Shown in pieces: positions 47,358 through 56,482 of a DNA stretch of 64,000 nucleotides (positions are counted from its first letter, which is position 1; each line of letters begins with the position of its first letter). The position numbers and the translations under genes were made by a program. The stretch lies in assembly GCF_018687785.1 (NCBI RefSeq), contig NZ_LTBL01000001.1, forward strand, positions 124,001 to 188,000. Reading direction: 5' to 3'. Source of the DNA: Methanovulcanius yangii. Lineage in GTDB: Archaea; Halobacteriota; Methanomicrobia; Methanomicrobiales; Methanomicrobiaceae. The notes beneath the pieces were generated by a model. It saw only the letters and a program-made list of their open reading frames with translations, ran no database searches and was not told the origin of the DNA.

Positions 47358-47363
47358 CCCCTC

Positions 47364-47372
47364 TTTTTTTTT
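47364..47372 (+). terminator. T-run terminator
   Basis: Nine T bases, six bases after the DUF308 stop codon, an archaeal-type termination signal. Confidence 0.5.
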
Positions 47373-47458
47373 ACTCTCCATCCTCCGTTTGTCCCCGAAA
47401 GAGGAGTTCACGGCTGTGCCATGCTAACACATAGCAATGTTTTTTCCGGTCTCCGGTG

Positions 47459-47559
47459 CATAAATAGTGCTACGATTGTACGGAGGGTGCCGTCCCTGCA
47501 GATGACAGCAGTGCTGTCAGGCCGCGGCGCTCTATCGGACAGGACGGGTCGGAGACAAT
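47459..47559 (+). promoter_or_regulatory. Promoter and structured leader of the ligase operon
   Basis: CATAAATAG (47459-47467) is a TATA box with a predicted transcript start near 47489. The leader can fold: CCGTCC (47490-47495) pairs with GGACGG (47542-47547), enclosing a hairpin TGACAGC-AGT-GCTGTCA (47503-47519). GGAG at 47551 is the ribosome binding site of the first gene, directly after the outer stem. Confidence 0.45.
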
Positions 47560-48861
47560 ATGGAGACGGCATACTGGGACAGGGAGAAGGAGACCCTTAC
47601 GGGCGACGCACTGGAGACGCTCCAGAGCAAACGACTGAAATGGACGGTACGGCAGGCGGCGGAGGTGCCGTTCTACCGTGATCTCTTTAAAAAAGCGGGT
47701 ATTGCCCCCGGCGACATTCAGTCGGTGCGGGACATCGAAAAAATCCCGTTTACGACCAAAAAAGACCTCCAGCAGGGCTATCCGTTCGGGTTTCTCGCGG
47801 TCCCTCTCAAAAAGGTGGTCCGCATCCACACCACCTCCGGGACCACGGGAAAGCCGACCGTCGTCGGGTACACCCGCCGCGACCTCGACAACTGGTCGGA
47901 GCTCATCGCCCGCAACCTGACGATGGTGGGCCTCACCGACGAGGACATCTTCCAGAACGCCGTCAACTACGGGCTCTTCACCGGGGGCCTCGGTTTCCAT
48001 TACGGGGCGGAGAAGTGCGGCATGACGGTCATCCCGTCGGCGACCGGCAACACGAAACGCCAGATCGAGATGATCGACGACTTCGGCGTCACCGCCCTGC
48101 ACTGCACCCCGTCCTACGCGATGCACATTGCAGAAGTTGCCGAGAAGGAGGGGACCACCCTCCCGAGCCTGAAGACCGGGATGTTCGGTGCCGAGCCGTG
48201 GTCGGACAATATGCGGGCCATCCTCGAGGAGAAACTGGGTGTCACCGCCTACGACTCGTACGGGATGAGCGAGATGTACGGCCCCGGTGCGGCCTTCGAG
48301 TGCCCGGAGCGAAACGGACTGCACATCTGGCACGACATGTATTATGTCGAGATCATCGACCCCGAGACCGGCGAAGTGCTGGGGCCGGGGGAGCGCGGCG
48401 AACTCGTCGTCACCCCGCTTGTGAAAGAGGCGATGCCGCTTCTCCGGTACCGGACCGGCGATATCACGATGATCATGGAGGACGAGTGCCCCTGCGGTCG
48501 CGGCCCGAAGCTCGCCCGGCTCACCGGGAGAAGCGACGACATGCTCGTCATCCGCGGCATCAACGTCTTCCCGTCCCAGATCGAACACGTGCTGCGCTCC
48601 ATCCCCGAGGTGGGCGACGAGTTTCTGGTCTATGTCGACCGGGTCAACCACCTCGACGAGATGACGATCGATGTCGAGATGAACCGCGAGTTCTTCACGG
48701 GCGAGCTCGGCGACCTTGCCCGTGTCCAGAACAAGGTCGTGGCAGCGCTCAGGGAAGCACTTAATCTGCGTACACGGGTAAAACTAGTTGAACCGGAGTC
48801 GCTCCCCCGCTACGAAGGAAAGGCAAAACGGGTGGTCGACCGACGGGGTGATACCATATGA
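47560..48861 (+). CDS. paaK: Phenylacetate-CoA ligase family protein, copy 1
   Basis: A 433-residue AMP-forming ligase that activates an aryl acid with ATP and joins it to CoA. The ATP-binding loop is HTTSGTTGKPTVVGYT (residues 90-105), the adenylate motif is AYDSYGMSEMYGPG, and the C-terminal hinge is RSDDMLVIRGINVFPSQIE. In methanogens it is thought to recover aryl acids for aromatic amino-acid synthesis. It overlaps the next gene by four bases, and the two proteins are closely related. Substrate inferred. Confidence 0.92.
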   Translation: METAYWDREKETLTGDALETLQSKRLKWTVRQAAEVPFYRDLFKKAGIAPGDIQSVRDIEKIPFTTKKDLQQGYPFGFLAVPLKKVVRIHTTSGTTGKPTVVGYTRRDLDNWSELIARNLTMVGLTDEDIFQNAVNYGLFTGGLGFHYGAEKCGMTVIPSATGNTKRQIEMIDDFGVTALHCTPSYAMHIAEVAEKEGTTLPSLKTGMFGAEPWSDNMRAILEEKLGVTAYDSYGMSEMYGPGAAFECPERNGLHIWHDMYYVEIIDPETGEVLGPGERGELVVTPLVKEAMPLLRYRTGDITMIMEDECPCGRGPKLARLTGRSDDMLVIRGINVFPSQIEHVLRSIPEVGDEFLVYVDRVNHLDEMTIDVEMNREFFTGELGDLARVQNKVVAALREALNLRTRVKLVEPESLPRYEGKAKRVVDRRGDTI

Positions 48862-50159
48862 TTGCATGGGACCCGAACATGGAGATGATGCCCGAAGAAG
48901 GGCTGAAGAAGTTGCAGTTCAAACTCCTGAAGACGCTCGTCTACCGGCTGTACTCCTTCTCGAACTTTTATCATGAGCGCATGGATGCGCACGGAGTGCA
49001 CCCGGACGACATCGCCTCACTTGGGGATCTGGGGAAACTCCCCTTCATGTACAAGACCGATCTTCGGGACAGCTACCCGGACAAGATCTTCACCGCCGAG
49101 CAGGAGGAGCTCGTCCGCTACCACGTCTCCTCGGGCACGACAGGCAAGCCGACGGTCGTCGGATACACGAAGCACGACCTCGACATGTGGACGGAGTCGC
49201 TCGCCCGGGCGCTCACCTCCTGCGGCCTCGGCCGTGGCGACGTGATCCAGGTGAGCTACGGCTACGGCCTCTTCACGGGGGGGCTGGGCCTTCATTACGG
49301 CGCCGAGCGCATCGGTGCCTCCGTCGTCCCGACCTCGGTGGGCAACACCGAGCGTCAGATCGAGCTGATGCAGGATCTCCGGGTCACGGGCATCTGCTGC
49401 ACACCCTCGTACCTGATGCATATCGGGGAGGCGGCAAAGAAGATGGGCGTCTCTATCAGGGACGATACGCACCTCCGTACCGCCATCCTCGGCGCCGAGC
49501 CGTGGTCCGAGCAGATGCGCATGCGCATTGAAGAAGAGATGGGCATCAAGGCCTACAACATCTACGGCACCTCCGAGCTCTCCGGCCCGATGTTCTCTGA
49601 ATGCACCGAACAAAACGGCATCCACATGTGGAGCGACATCTGCCTCGTCGAGATCCTCGACCCCGAGACGGACGAACCGGTGGCACCGGGCGAACAGGGG
49701 GAGATGGTCGTCACCATCCTCCAGAAGGAGGCCCTGCCCATCATCCGGTACCGCACCGGCGATATCACCTCCATCGACACCACCACCTGCGCCTGCGGCC
49801 GTACCCACCCGCGTATCGCCCGCCTCTCCGGCAGGGTCGATGACATGCTCATCATCCGCGGTATCAATGTCTTCCCATCGCAGATCGAACACGCCCTCCT
49901 CGGCATCCCCGCCGTATCGGGGCACTTCATGATCGAGGTGGACCGGGTCGGTGCCCTCGATACGATGCTCGTCCGTGTCGAGCTCAATCCCGAGGCGTTC
50001 TCGGACAAGATCAACGACCTGATGGCGATTCGCAGCATGGTGGCACACACATTAAAGAATGCGCTGAACGTAAGTGTGGATGTAGAGATTGCAGAACCCG
50101 GCTCCCTGCCGCGGTTCGAAGGAAAAGCCAAACGTGTTATTGACAGGAGGGAGTACTAA
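48858..50159 (+). CDS. paaK: Phenylacetate-CoA ligase family protein, copy 2
   Basis: The same length and architecture as copy 1: HVSSGTTGKPTVVGYTKHD, AYNIYGTSELSGPMFSE and RVDDMLIIRGINVFPSQIE. Both copies keep the catalytic motifs, so the pair may act on different acids (for example phenylacetate and indoleacetate) or form a heteromer; this is inference. It is coupled on both sides by overlapping start and stop codons. Confidence 0.92.
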   Translation: MIAWDPNMEMMPEEGLKKLQFKLLKTLVYRLYSFSNFYHERMDAHGVHPDDIASLGDLGKLPFMYKTDLRDSYPDKIFTAEQEELVRYHVSSGTTGKPTVVGYTKHDLDMWTESLARALTSCGLGRGDVIQVSYGYGLFTGGLGLHYGAERIGASVVPTSVGNTERQIELMQDLRVTGICCTPSYLMHIGEAAKKMGVSIRDDTHLRTAILGAEPWSEQMRMRIEEEMGIKAYNIYGTSELSGPMFSECTEQNGIHMWSDICLVEILDPETDEPVAPGEQGEMVVTILQKEALPIIRYRTGDITSIDTTTCACGRTHPRIARLSGRVDDMLIIRGINVFPSQIEHALLGIPAVSGHFMIEVDRVGALDTMLVRVELNPEAFSDKINDLMAIRSMVAHTLKNALNVSVDVEIAEPGSLPRFEGKAKRVIDRREY

Positions 50160-50602
50160 TGGACCCGCGAGCATATACCATCAAACAGATCTCGGTCTTT
50201 TCCGAGAACAAACCCGGCCGCCTGATGGCGATCGCCGGTGCACTCGAAGAGGAATCAATCAACATCCTGGCATTCTCGATTGCCGAGGCAAACGGTTTCG
50301 GCGTCGTCCGGGCGCTCGTCGACAAACCCGATGCGGCATTTAAAAAGCTCAATGCGATGGGGTTCATGGTCTCCTTCACCGACGTGATTGCGGTGAAGAT
50401 GCGCGACGTTCCCGGGGGCCTCTTCGAGATGGCAAAGCTCCTTGCCGATGCCGGCATCAATATCGAATACTCCTATGCCTACTCCGGCCGTGACGCCGCC
50501 GTCCTCATCCTGAGGGTCGACCAGGTGGAAAGCGCGGTGAAGGCCATCATCTTCCGCGGCGGCAACCTCCTGAAATCCGAGGATTTCCAGGAAAAACCCT
50601 GA
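50159..50602 (+). CDS. Double ACT-domain protein
   Basis: Two ACT domains of about 65 residues: IKQISVFSENKPGRLMAIAGALEEESINILAFSI and VIAVKMRDVPGGLFEMAKLLADAGINIEYSYAY. ACT domains bind amino acids and regulate enzymes. The gene follows the two ligases with a one-base overlap (TAATG), so it probably senses an amino acid and modulates them. A very similar ligase-ACT gene order occurs in other methanogens. Confidence 0.9.
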   Translation: MDPRAYTIKQISVFSENKPGRLMAIAGALEEESINILAFSIAEANGFGVVRALVDKPDAAFKKLNAMGFMVSFTDVIAVKMRDVPGGLFEMAKLLADAGINIEYSYAYSGRDAAVLILRVDQVESAVKAIIFRGGNLLKSEDFQEKP

Positions 50603-50769
50603 ATATATTTTTAACCCCCCCACGAACGGGCGGATCAATGCGAAGGAAGAGCATCAGCCATCCCGTTCGCGCCTAACGGCGTTCCGGCTGGATTTCACAT
50701 TGAATTCAACGCCACCGATAGCAGACGACAATGACGGGTGGGGGCGGTCCCTCCCCCGTCCTCCCTCTT
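50602..50769 (+). other. Possible small transcript between ACT and MntP genes
   Basis: AATATATTTTTAA at 50602-50613 looks like a TATA box although no gene follows on this strand. CGAACGGG (50623) and CCCGTTCG (50662) are perfect complements, and GGCGTT (about 50678) pairs with AACGCC (about 50708). A 12-codon frame from 50638 is probably chance. A small RNA is possible; evidence is weak. Confidence 0.25.
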
Positions 50770-51318
50770 TTAGGAGAAGAAGAGAATCCTGAGGCCGATG
50801 AGGATCAGGATTGCACCCCCGACCACCTCGGCCCTTCTTCCAATGACCTCGGCCACCTTCTCGCCCAAAAAGATGCCTGCAATCGAGAAGAGGAGGGCTA
50901 CCACCCCGATGACCGCCGCAGGGCCGAGGGCGGGAATGCCGATCACGGCAAAACTCAGACCCACGGCGAGCGCGTCGATGCTCGTTGCAATGCCCAGCAG
51001 CATGAGGGCCGGCACGGACTTGATGAGCACCCCGTCGTCGTCGCCAAAGATTCCTTCGAAGATCATCTTGGCACCGATGCCGAGGAGGAGGACGAAGGCG
51101 AGGAGGGGTGCGATGGAGATGACCAGCTCGCGTATGCCTTCCCCTGCGGCCCAGCCGATGAGCGTCATTCCCGCCTGAAACGTTCCGAAGGTCGCGGCAA
51201 TGGCGAGACCCTTTTTCAGCCGCTCCTCTCTGAGCATGGTGGTGCCGGCCGATATCGAGACGGCAAATGCGTCCATCGCAAGGGCGACGGCGATAAGAAT
51301 CAGTTCTGCTGCGTTCAT
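50770..51318 (-). CDS. mntP: Manganese efflux pump MntP
   Basis: The 182-residue protein has six helices in two homologous halves, each with the MntP acid motif: ALAMDAFAVSISAG in helix 1 and GIATSIDALAVGLSFA in helix 4. It exports Mn(II). The ATG at 51318 begins the family sequence (MNAAELILIAVALAMD); the open frame upstream to 51387 is not homologous. I see no Mn-sensing riboswitch in the leader. Confidence 0.92.
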   Translation of the reverse strand: MNAAELILIAVALAMDAFAVSISAGTTMLREERLKKGLAIAATFGTFQAGMTLIGWAAGEGIRELVISIAPLLAFVLLLGIGAKMIFEGIFGDDDGVLIKSVPALMLLGIATSIDALAVGLSFAVIGIPALGPAAVIGVVALLFSIAGIFLGEKVAEVIGRRAEVVGGAILILIGLRILFFS

Positions 51319-51522
51319 TGTCCTGTGATGTCCCGCCCCCCCGGAGCGTGGGAAGAGTGCGGGATCCGGTTCCTCTAGTTTTCGCATTACTGGATGAAAA
51401 AATCGCGGGTGTGGCCCGGAACTCCCCCCATGGGGATGGGCGGGGGTACCCCGGTGTTCGTCACTTTCGCCGGATTCAGGTTCCCTATACTATTAAGAAC
51501 ATCAATCACCTTTTGGCCACGT

Positions 51523-52089
51523 ATGGAATCTTCACTCCTAGGAAAACTGAAAGGGGTGCTCTTCGCCCCATCGGAGACATTCGACCAGGTGATCCGGCAT
51601 GACGAGGCAAAGGACGTCGCCGTCTATCTGCTGGTCCTCGTCGTCATATTCAGCATCATGTTCGCCATCCTCCTCACGCTCGGCGTCGGCATGTATGCCG
51701 GGGCCCTCACAGGGATTGTTGCCGGGGGATTCTCTCTTATCGCCGTCATACCCGTCCTGTTCTTCGTCCTTCTCATCGGTATCGTGATCTGGACGATTTG
51801 GGTACATATATGGGTCTATCTCCTCGGCGGCCGGCAGGGCATCACCGAGACGGCAAAGACCGTCGTCTATGCCGCAACGCCGTCGCTCCTCCTCGGATGG
51901 GTGCCGGTCATAGGCGTACTGATGGGGATATGGACACTCATTCTTGCCGTCATCGGCATCCATGAGCTCCATGGGATCAGCACCGCACGGGCGGCCCTTG
52001 CCGTCGTTCTCGCATGGTTCATCCCGGTTCTCCTCGGCGCGGCTGCATTCGGATCATTTCTCGCGATGGTGCTGGTCGGAGGGGGATAA
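51523..52089 (+). CDS. Yip1-like family membrane protein
   Basis: About 188 residues: a short soluble start (LLGKLKGVLFAPSETFDQVI), characteristic of archaeal and bacterial Yip1-domain proteins, then five hydrophobic helices with VYAATPSLLLGWVPVIG. Function unknown, perhaps membrane organisation. The ATG at 51523 begins the homology, while the frame from 51394 does not. Confidence 0.8.
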   Translation: MESSLLGKLKGVLFAPSETFDQVIRHDEAKDVAVYLLVLVVIFSIMFAILLTLGVGMYAGALTGIVAGGFSLIAVIPVLFFVLLIGIVIWTIWVHIWVYLLGGRQGITETAKTVVYAATPSLLLGWVPVIGVLMGIWTLILAVIGIHELHGISTARAALAVVLAWFIPVLLGAAAFGSFLAMVLVGGG

Positions 52090-52148
52090 GCCCCCTCTTC
52101 TCCCTTGTCGTGATGAAGCAGCCGGAAAAAAATGTTGATACAGAGAGG

Positions 52149-53435
52149 TTACCGTTTCTCCCACTTCAGGAGCTCGGTGAGGGAGGCGAGCGTATCCCCG
52201 CGGCGGATCTCCTCGCGGATACGTTTCTCGGTCTTTGCCACCTCGACGGCACGCCGGGCGACCTCGTAGGCGCGGGCCTTCGGGACGACGACGACGCCTG
52301 ACTCATCGCCTACAATCCAGTCGCCGGCATGGACTTCCTGCCCGCAGCACTGTATCCGTGCCCCGATCTCGCCGAAGCCCTTCGGCTCTCCCGCATTCGG
52401 ACAGGTGGCGGTCGCGTAGACCGGAAACCCCGTTTTTTTGATATCGTCCACATCGCGGGCCGCTCCGTCGATGACGACGCCTGCAAGGCCGCGGTTGATG
52501 CAGGAGAGGGTGGCAAGCTCGCCCCACGGGGCAACGTCGACGGCCGAGGAGTTGTCGATGACGATCACCTCGCCGGGCTGTGCAACGTCGATCGCCTCGA
52601 CCGGTTTTGCCCAGTCGCCGCCGAAGGTCTGGACGGTCACCGCGGGCCCTGCCATCTTCACGCGGCCGCAGAGGGAGACGAGGCCTGTCATCGCCCCGGT
52701 GCGGTGCATCGCATCGGTGACGTTCGGCGCCGAAACCGAGAGGAAGAGGTGTCGTATCTCCTCGGTCGGGTCGGGCTTTTCCTTTGGCCTCACCGAGGGA
52801 TGTTCGATTGCCTCGACGATTCCACGGGCGGCCCCGGTCACGTCATCGGAGCGGATGATGGTGCCGCCGACGATCACGATGTCCGCCCCGGCCGCGACCG
52901 CCTGTGCCGCGGTCACGGCATCAAGTCCGCCCGCCACCGCAAGGGGGATGGTGACGGCATCGGCGATCGCGGCAAGGAGGGAGACCGAGTCGAGGCCTAT
53001 CATCTGCTGGTCGATGCCGACATGGGCGTTGATGATATCGACGCCCATTGCCTCGAGTTCCTTTGACCGCCCCACCGGGTCGGCCACGTTCAGGAGATCG
53101 GCCATCGTCCGCACCCCGTAGAGGCGAGCCGCCCGCACCGCCTCACGAATGACCGCGTCATCCGCATCGGCGAGGATGCAGACGACCGTTGCCCCGGACT
53201 TGGCCGCCATCTCGACCTCTATCGTGCCGGTATCTGCCACCTTCATGTCGGCGACGATCTCGTGGCCGGGGAACTCATCGTGCAGCCTGCGGACCGCTTC
53301 CATCCCGACGCTCTTGATGAGTGGTGTTCCCGCCTCGATCCATTCGGCCCCTCCCTCGACCGCCTCGTGGGCTATCCGGACGGCCCGGTCAAGCTCCTGC
53401 AGGTCAAGAGCCACATGCAGCACCGGCGCATTCAT
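52149..53435 (-). CDS. Bifunctional hexulose-6-phosphate synthase / RraA-like protein
   Basis: Residues 1-210 are the hexulose-6-phosphate synthase barrel (VALDLQELDRAVRIAHEAV, IVADMKVADTG, AVAGGLDAVTAAQAVAAGADIVIVGG). In archaea this enzyme runs in reverse and makes ribulose 5-phosphate for nucleotides. Residues 225-410 are an RraA/dimethylmenaquinone-methyltransferase-like domain with GLAGVVIDGAARDVDDI. The fusion is known in archaea; the partner's role is not settled. Confidence 0.92.
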   Translation of the reverse strand: MNAPVLHVALDLQELDRAVRIAHEAVEGGAEWIEAGTPLIKSVGMEAVRRLHDEFPGHEIVADMKVADTGTIEVEMAAKSGATVVCILADADDAVIREAVRAARLYGVRTMADLLNVADPVGRSKELEAMGVDIINAHVGIDQQMIGLDSVSLLAAIADAVTIPLAVAGGLDAVTAAQAVAAGADIVIVGGTIIRSDDVTGAARGIVEAIEHPSVRPKEKPDPTEEIRHLFLSVSAPNVTDAMHRTGAMTGLVSLCGRVKMAGPAVTVQTFGGDWAKPVEAIDVAQPGEVIVIDNSSAVDVAPWGELATLSCINRGLAGVVIDGAARDVDDIKKTGFPVYATATCPNAGEPKGFGEIGARIQCCGQEVHAGDWIVGDESGVVVVPKARAYEVARRAVEVAKTEKRIREEIRRGDTLASLTELLKWEKR

Positions 53436-53558
53436 GTACTCTCCTTGCCGACAGACCGTATAAGGCTTGGGGAACGCCAGTTCCGCACACGGCCGAATGC
53501 AGGAGAATGCCGGGGATAATGGCCCTGGAAGTGGCGAAACGCGCTGGAAAAAAGGGGA

Positions 53559-54062
53559 TTATTTATTGAATTCTTCCGCGAAGGTGATGTCTTCCAGCTC
53601 TTTTTTTGCGGGAATGGTCATCTCTTCCGGGTAGCCGGCGGGAATCAGGGAGACGAGGGTGTACTCCTCCGGCACCTTGAGAAGTGCGCGGACATCCTCG
53701 GCATAGGGCATATTATTGCCGGCGACCCAGCAGCTGCCGATCCCGTATGCCCAGAGGGCAAGAATCAGGTTCTCGGTCGCAGCACAGCAGTCTTCGACGA
53801 AGAACTTCTCGTCTTTCAGGCCGAAGACGGCAAAACAGGCGGCGGCGTCTTTGATGAATTTCCCGTGCGTCGCAAGGTCGGCGAGCTTTGCGAGTGTCTC
53901 CTTGTTCTGAACGACGCCGAAGACCCACGGCTGGCCGTTTCGTGCCGTCGGTGCAAACTTTGCACAGTCAAAGGCGTGGTGAATTGCCTCCTCGGGGAGC
54001 GGCATATCCTTGTACTTGCGTACACTGCGCCGTCCCTTGATGATGGTAACTCCAAGATTCAT
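53559..54062 (-). CDS. Nitroreductase family protein
   Basis: About 167 residues with FMN-binding motifs RRSVRKYKD near the start, CAKFAPTARNGQPWVFGVV and the loop GIGSCWVAG. It reduces nitro or quinone compounds, or another FMN-linked substrate. On the minus strand CTTATATCTA lies about 30 bases upstream, predicting a nearly leaderless mRNA starting at the ATG at 54062 rather than the TTG at 54077. Confidence 0.9.
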   Translation of the reverse strand: MNLGVTIIKGRRSVRKYKDMPLPEEAIHHAFDCAKFAPTARNGQPWVFGVVQNKETLAKLADLATHGKFIKDAAACFAVFGLKDEKFFVEDCCAATENLILALWAYGIGSCWVAGNNMPYAEDVRALLKVPEEYTLVSLIPAGYPEEMTIPAKKELEDITFAEEFNK

Positions 54063-54118
54063 AATGGGTAGTGGCAATCATCTTAGATATAAGCTTCCAA
54101 AAGATGCCCTAAAATGGG

Positions 54119-55324
54119 TCAGAAGGGGAGGATGCCCGCAAAGAACGCCATAAGGTTTGCAAACCCGTCTGCAAGGATGACCCGGGGGTCGATGCCGAGG
54201 ATGGGCATGATGAAGATGATATAGGCAAACGTCCCGATCATGCTCCCGATATTTGCAAGTGCCGCCACGAGCACCACCTTGAAGAGCGGGATTTTGCGCA
54301 TCTCGGTGATCGATTCGGCCGCCATGACCGCAGCAAAGTCGCTGCTCTTCGGCCGGCGGATCTTCGCCTCCGTCGCAGCCGCGAACCATCCGGCGGCCAT
54401 GAACGGGTTGAGGGAGGTCATCCATGCCACGGCAAATGCGGTGACGGCGGAGACGGGGTGGCCGCCCGCGATGAGGGTGCCTGCCGCCGCGAGGATGCCG
54501 TTGATCACCACCCAGTAGAGCATCGCCGATATCAGGACATCGATGCCTGCCCCCGAGAAGGCGATGAGCACCAGGAAGAAGACGAAGACGGCGGCGATGA
54601 ATATGCCGAATGCCTTCCCCCAGGGAAACCGCTTCGGCTGTGCGGTCAGGCTCTCGCGGGGCGGGAGGGTGGCCGGGGCCCGGATGAACCGGTTGATGCC
54701 CTCCACGTGGCCGGCGCCGACGACCGAGAGCACCCGCTCGTGGGTTCCGGCGAGGGCGAGGATATTGTAGGCGAGGTAGGCGTCGCGTTCATCGATGAGA
54801 GCGCCTGCGCCCTTCGGGGCGAACCGGTGGAACTCCTCCATCGCCGCGGAGATCATGTCCTGTTCGGTCAGCTGGTCGATGTCGATCTCGTCCTCGGTGC
54901 CGATACCCGCAAGGGAGGAGATCATGGCCCACCCGATCTTGATCTTCTCGAGGAGGGGCATCAGCGTCCAGAACCGGGAGAAGGTGATGTTGATGTCGCG
55001 GTCGGCAAGGGCGTAGGGGATGCCTCGCTCCTCGGCGACCTCGACTGCCGCCATCATCTCCGAGCCGGGGGGAACCCCTGTCTCGTCGCCTATTTTGCGC
55101 TGGATGTAGGAGAGGAGCCACTGGGCGAGGATGAGCGAGAAGTTGCCGCTTTTGAGGACGTCCTCCACCGACGGCGGGGGGGCGTTCCCCTTGAGGGCGG
55201 CAAGGCGGCCACGGTCGAGTTCGATTGCAATGATGTCCGGTTCGAACTCATCGATCGCCCGGCGCACCTCATCGACGCTCTTCTGCGAGACATGGGCAGT
55301 CCCGACGATCCGTATGTCACCCAT
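54119..55324 (-). CDS. TraB/PrgY-family protein
   Basis: A 401-residue protein starting MGDIRIVGTAHVSQKSVDEV, with EPDIIAIELD and SVVGAGHVEGI, the family's conserved His/Glu positions that resemble a metal-dependent protease (GumN/TIKI-like). The C-terminal 180 residues contain four or five helices and membrane-anchor it. In enterococci PrgY lowers pheromone activity; the archaeal function is unknown. It overlaps the YkgJ-like gene by eight bases. Confidence 0.88.
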   Translation of the reverse strand: MGDIRIVGTAHVSQKSVDEVRRAIDEFEPDIIAIELDRGRLAALKGNAPPPSVEDVLKSGNFSLILAQWLLSYIQRKIGDETGVPPGSEMMAAVEVAEERGIPYALADRDINITFSRFWTLMPLLEKIKIGWAMISSLAGIGTEDEIDIDQLTEQDMISAAMEEFHRFAPKGAGALIDERDAYLAYNILALAGTHERVLSVVGAGHVEGINRFIRAPATLPPRESLTAQPKRFPWGKAFGIFIAAVFVFFLVLIAFSGAGIDVLISAMLYWVVINGILAAAGTLIAGGHPVSAVTAFAVAWMTSLNPFMAAGWFAAATEAKIRRPKSSDFAAVMAAESITEMRKIPLFKVVLVAALANIGSMIGTFAYIIFIMPILGIDPRVILADGFANLMAFFAGILPF

Positions 55325-55865
55325 TGAGGAAGGTCACCCCTTCGCTGTCGATGACGCACCGGTCCCCTCTGGCGAGGTGTACATCGTTGAAGACTTCAGA
55401 CGTCTTTTCAAACTCCTTCTCCTCCATGGCGGAGCGTTGCACGAGGTCTTCTGCGATGGTTGCCGCCTCCTCCCCGTTGGTCTTCCCGTCCCCGAGGCCG
55501 GGGCACTCCGAGATGCAGAGCCTTCCGTCCATGAGCATGAACGGGTAGGTCCTGCAGAGGGAGGGGCGGTGGGCATAGATGGTGCACCGGCGGTCCTCCC
55601 CGAAAAATATGCAGCCTCGTTCGGTGCGTTTCAGGCACCAGGCGAGTGAATATTTGGCCCCCGATGGGTCGTCGATGAACTCGGGGTACGGTTCTGCAAC
55701 CGCGTCCCACCCGAGGCCGGTCGCCGCCATGATGGCACGGATCTCATCCGGGGAGACCATGACCTCATTGCCGTCCTCGGGGCCCCCGGCACAGCACCGC
55801 CCACAGCGGCGGCACACAAATCCGGTCCGTTTAATTTCATCCCCGAGGTGCGTCGTGGTGTCCAT
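55317..55865 (-). CDS. YkgJ family cysteine cluster protein
   Basis: The 182-residue protein holds CRRCGRCC near residues 18-25, then CLKRTERGCIFF, CTIYAHRPSLCRTYPF and CISECPG, the Cys ligands of the zinc/iron-chelating YkgJ family. The exact role is unknown; some relatives may bind an Fe-S cluster or zinc. It lies in an operon with guaAA upstream (six-base gap) and TraB downstream. Confidence 0.88.
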   Translation of the reverse strand: MDTTTHLGDEIKRTGFVCRRCGRCCAGGPEDGNEVMVSPDEIRAIMAATGLGWDAVAEPYPEFIDDPSGAKYSLAWCLKRTERGCIFFGEDRRCTIYAHRPSLCRTYPFMLMDGRLCISECPGLGDGKTNGEEAATIAEDLVQRSAMEEKEFEKTSEVFNDVHLARGDRCVIDSEGVTFLNG

Positions 55866-55871
55866 GCGGTA

Positions 55872-56432
55872 TTAGTCCCTGTCCAGCGTGATGCTGTTGA
55901 AGTTGTCGTACAGACGGAACCCTTCGAACGTGTGGCTCACTTCGGGGTGCCACTGGATCCCGAATATCTGTTCATCAGGTTTTGCCATCGCCTCCACCCC
56001 GCAGATCTTCGATTGTGCAAGAAGGGTGAACCCTTCGGGCATGGTCTTTACCTCATCGGCATGCGATGCCCAGACACTGATGCGGTCGGGGTAGCCGTCG
56101 AGAATAGCGTCATGTTCGAGAATCGTGACATCAACCCCACCGAACCCGCCCGAGGTTCCCGGATTGACCGTACCTCCCCGGCGGGTGGCGATGATATGCA
56201 GGCCGAGACAGATCCCAAGGACGGGAAGGCCGAGATCCACGTATTCGGGGGCCCTGTTTGCCCGTTCGAGCGACGGCCCTCCCCCGAGGATGATGCCACG
56301 GCACCCTTCCAGCACGTCTGCCGGAGGAGTATCGTTTTTGATCATCTTTGCATCGATGTCGTTGTCCCTGAGCATGCGCAGTATCAGGTGATTGAACTGG
56401 CCGAAATTATTGACCACATATATTGGACGCAT
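55872..56432 (-). CDS. guaAA: GMP synthase, glutamine amidotransferase subunit
   Basis: At 186 residues it is the separate archaeal GuaA glutaminase. GICLGLHIIA holds the nucleophilic Cys and FGIQWHPEVSH the catalytic His and Glu. It releases ammonia from glutamine for the synthetase subunit (guaAB, not in this window) that converts XMP to GMP. The first gene of the guaAA-ykgJ-traB series on the minus strand; CTTTTAAATG upstream is a probable TATA box. Confidence 0.93.
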   Translation of the reverse strand: MRPIYVVNNFGQFNHLILRMLRDNDIDAKMIKNDTPPADVLEGCRGIILGGGPSLERANRAPEYVDLGLPVLGICLGLHIIATRRGGTVNPGTSGGFGGVDVTILEHDAILDGYPDRISVWASHADEVKTMPEGFTLLAQSKICGVEAMAKPDEQIFGIQWHPEVSHTFEGFRLYDNFNSITLDRD

Positions 56433-56482
56433 CTTCAGATCATATGGTCATTTAAAAGGTATAGTCTTTTAGAAGGTGCGGG

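Noticed and set aside
45628-47400. CRISPR array expected near cas1
   Set aside because: No regularly spaced direct repeats were found near cas1 or elsewhere in the window.
51319-51400. Mn-sensing riboswitch before mntP
   Set aside because: The conserved paired loops of the yybP-ykoY type are not visible.
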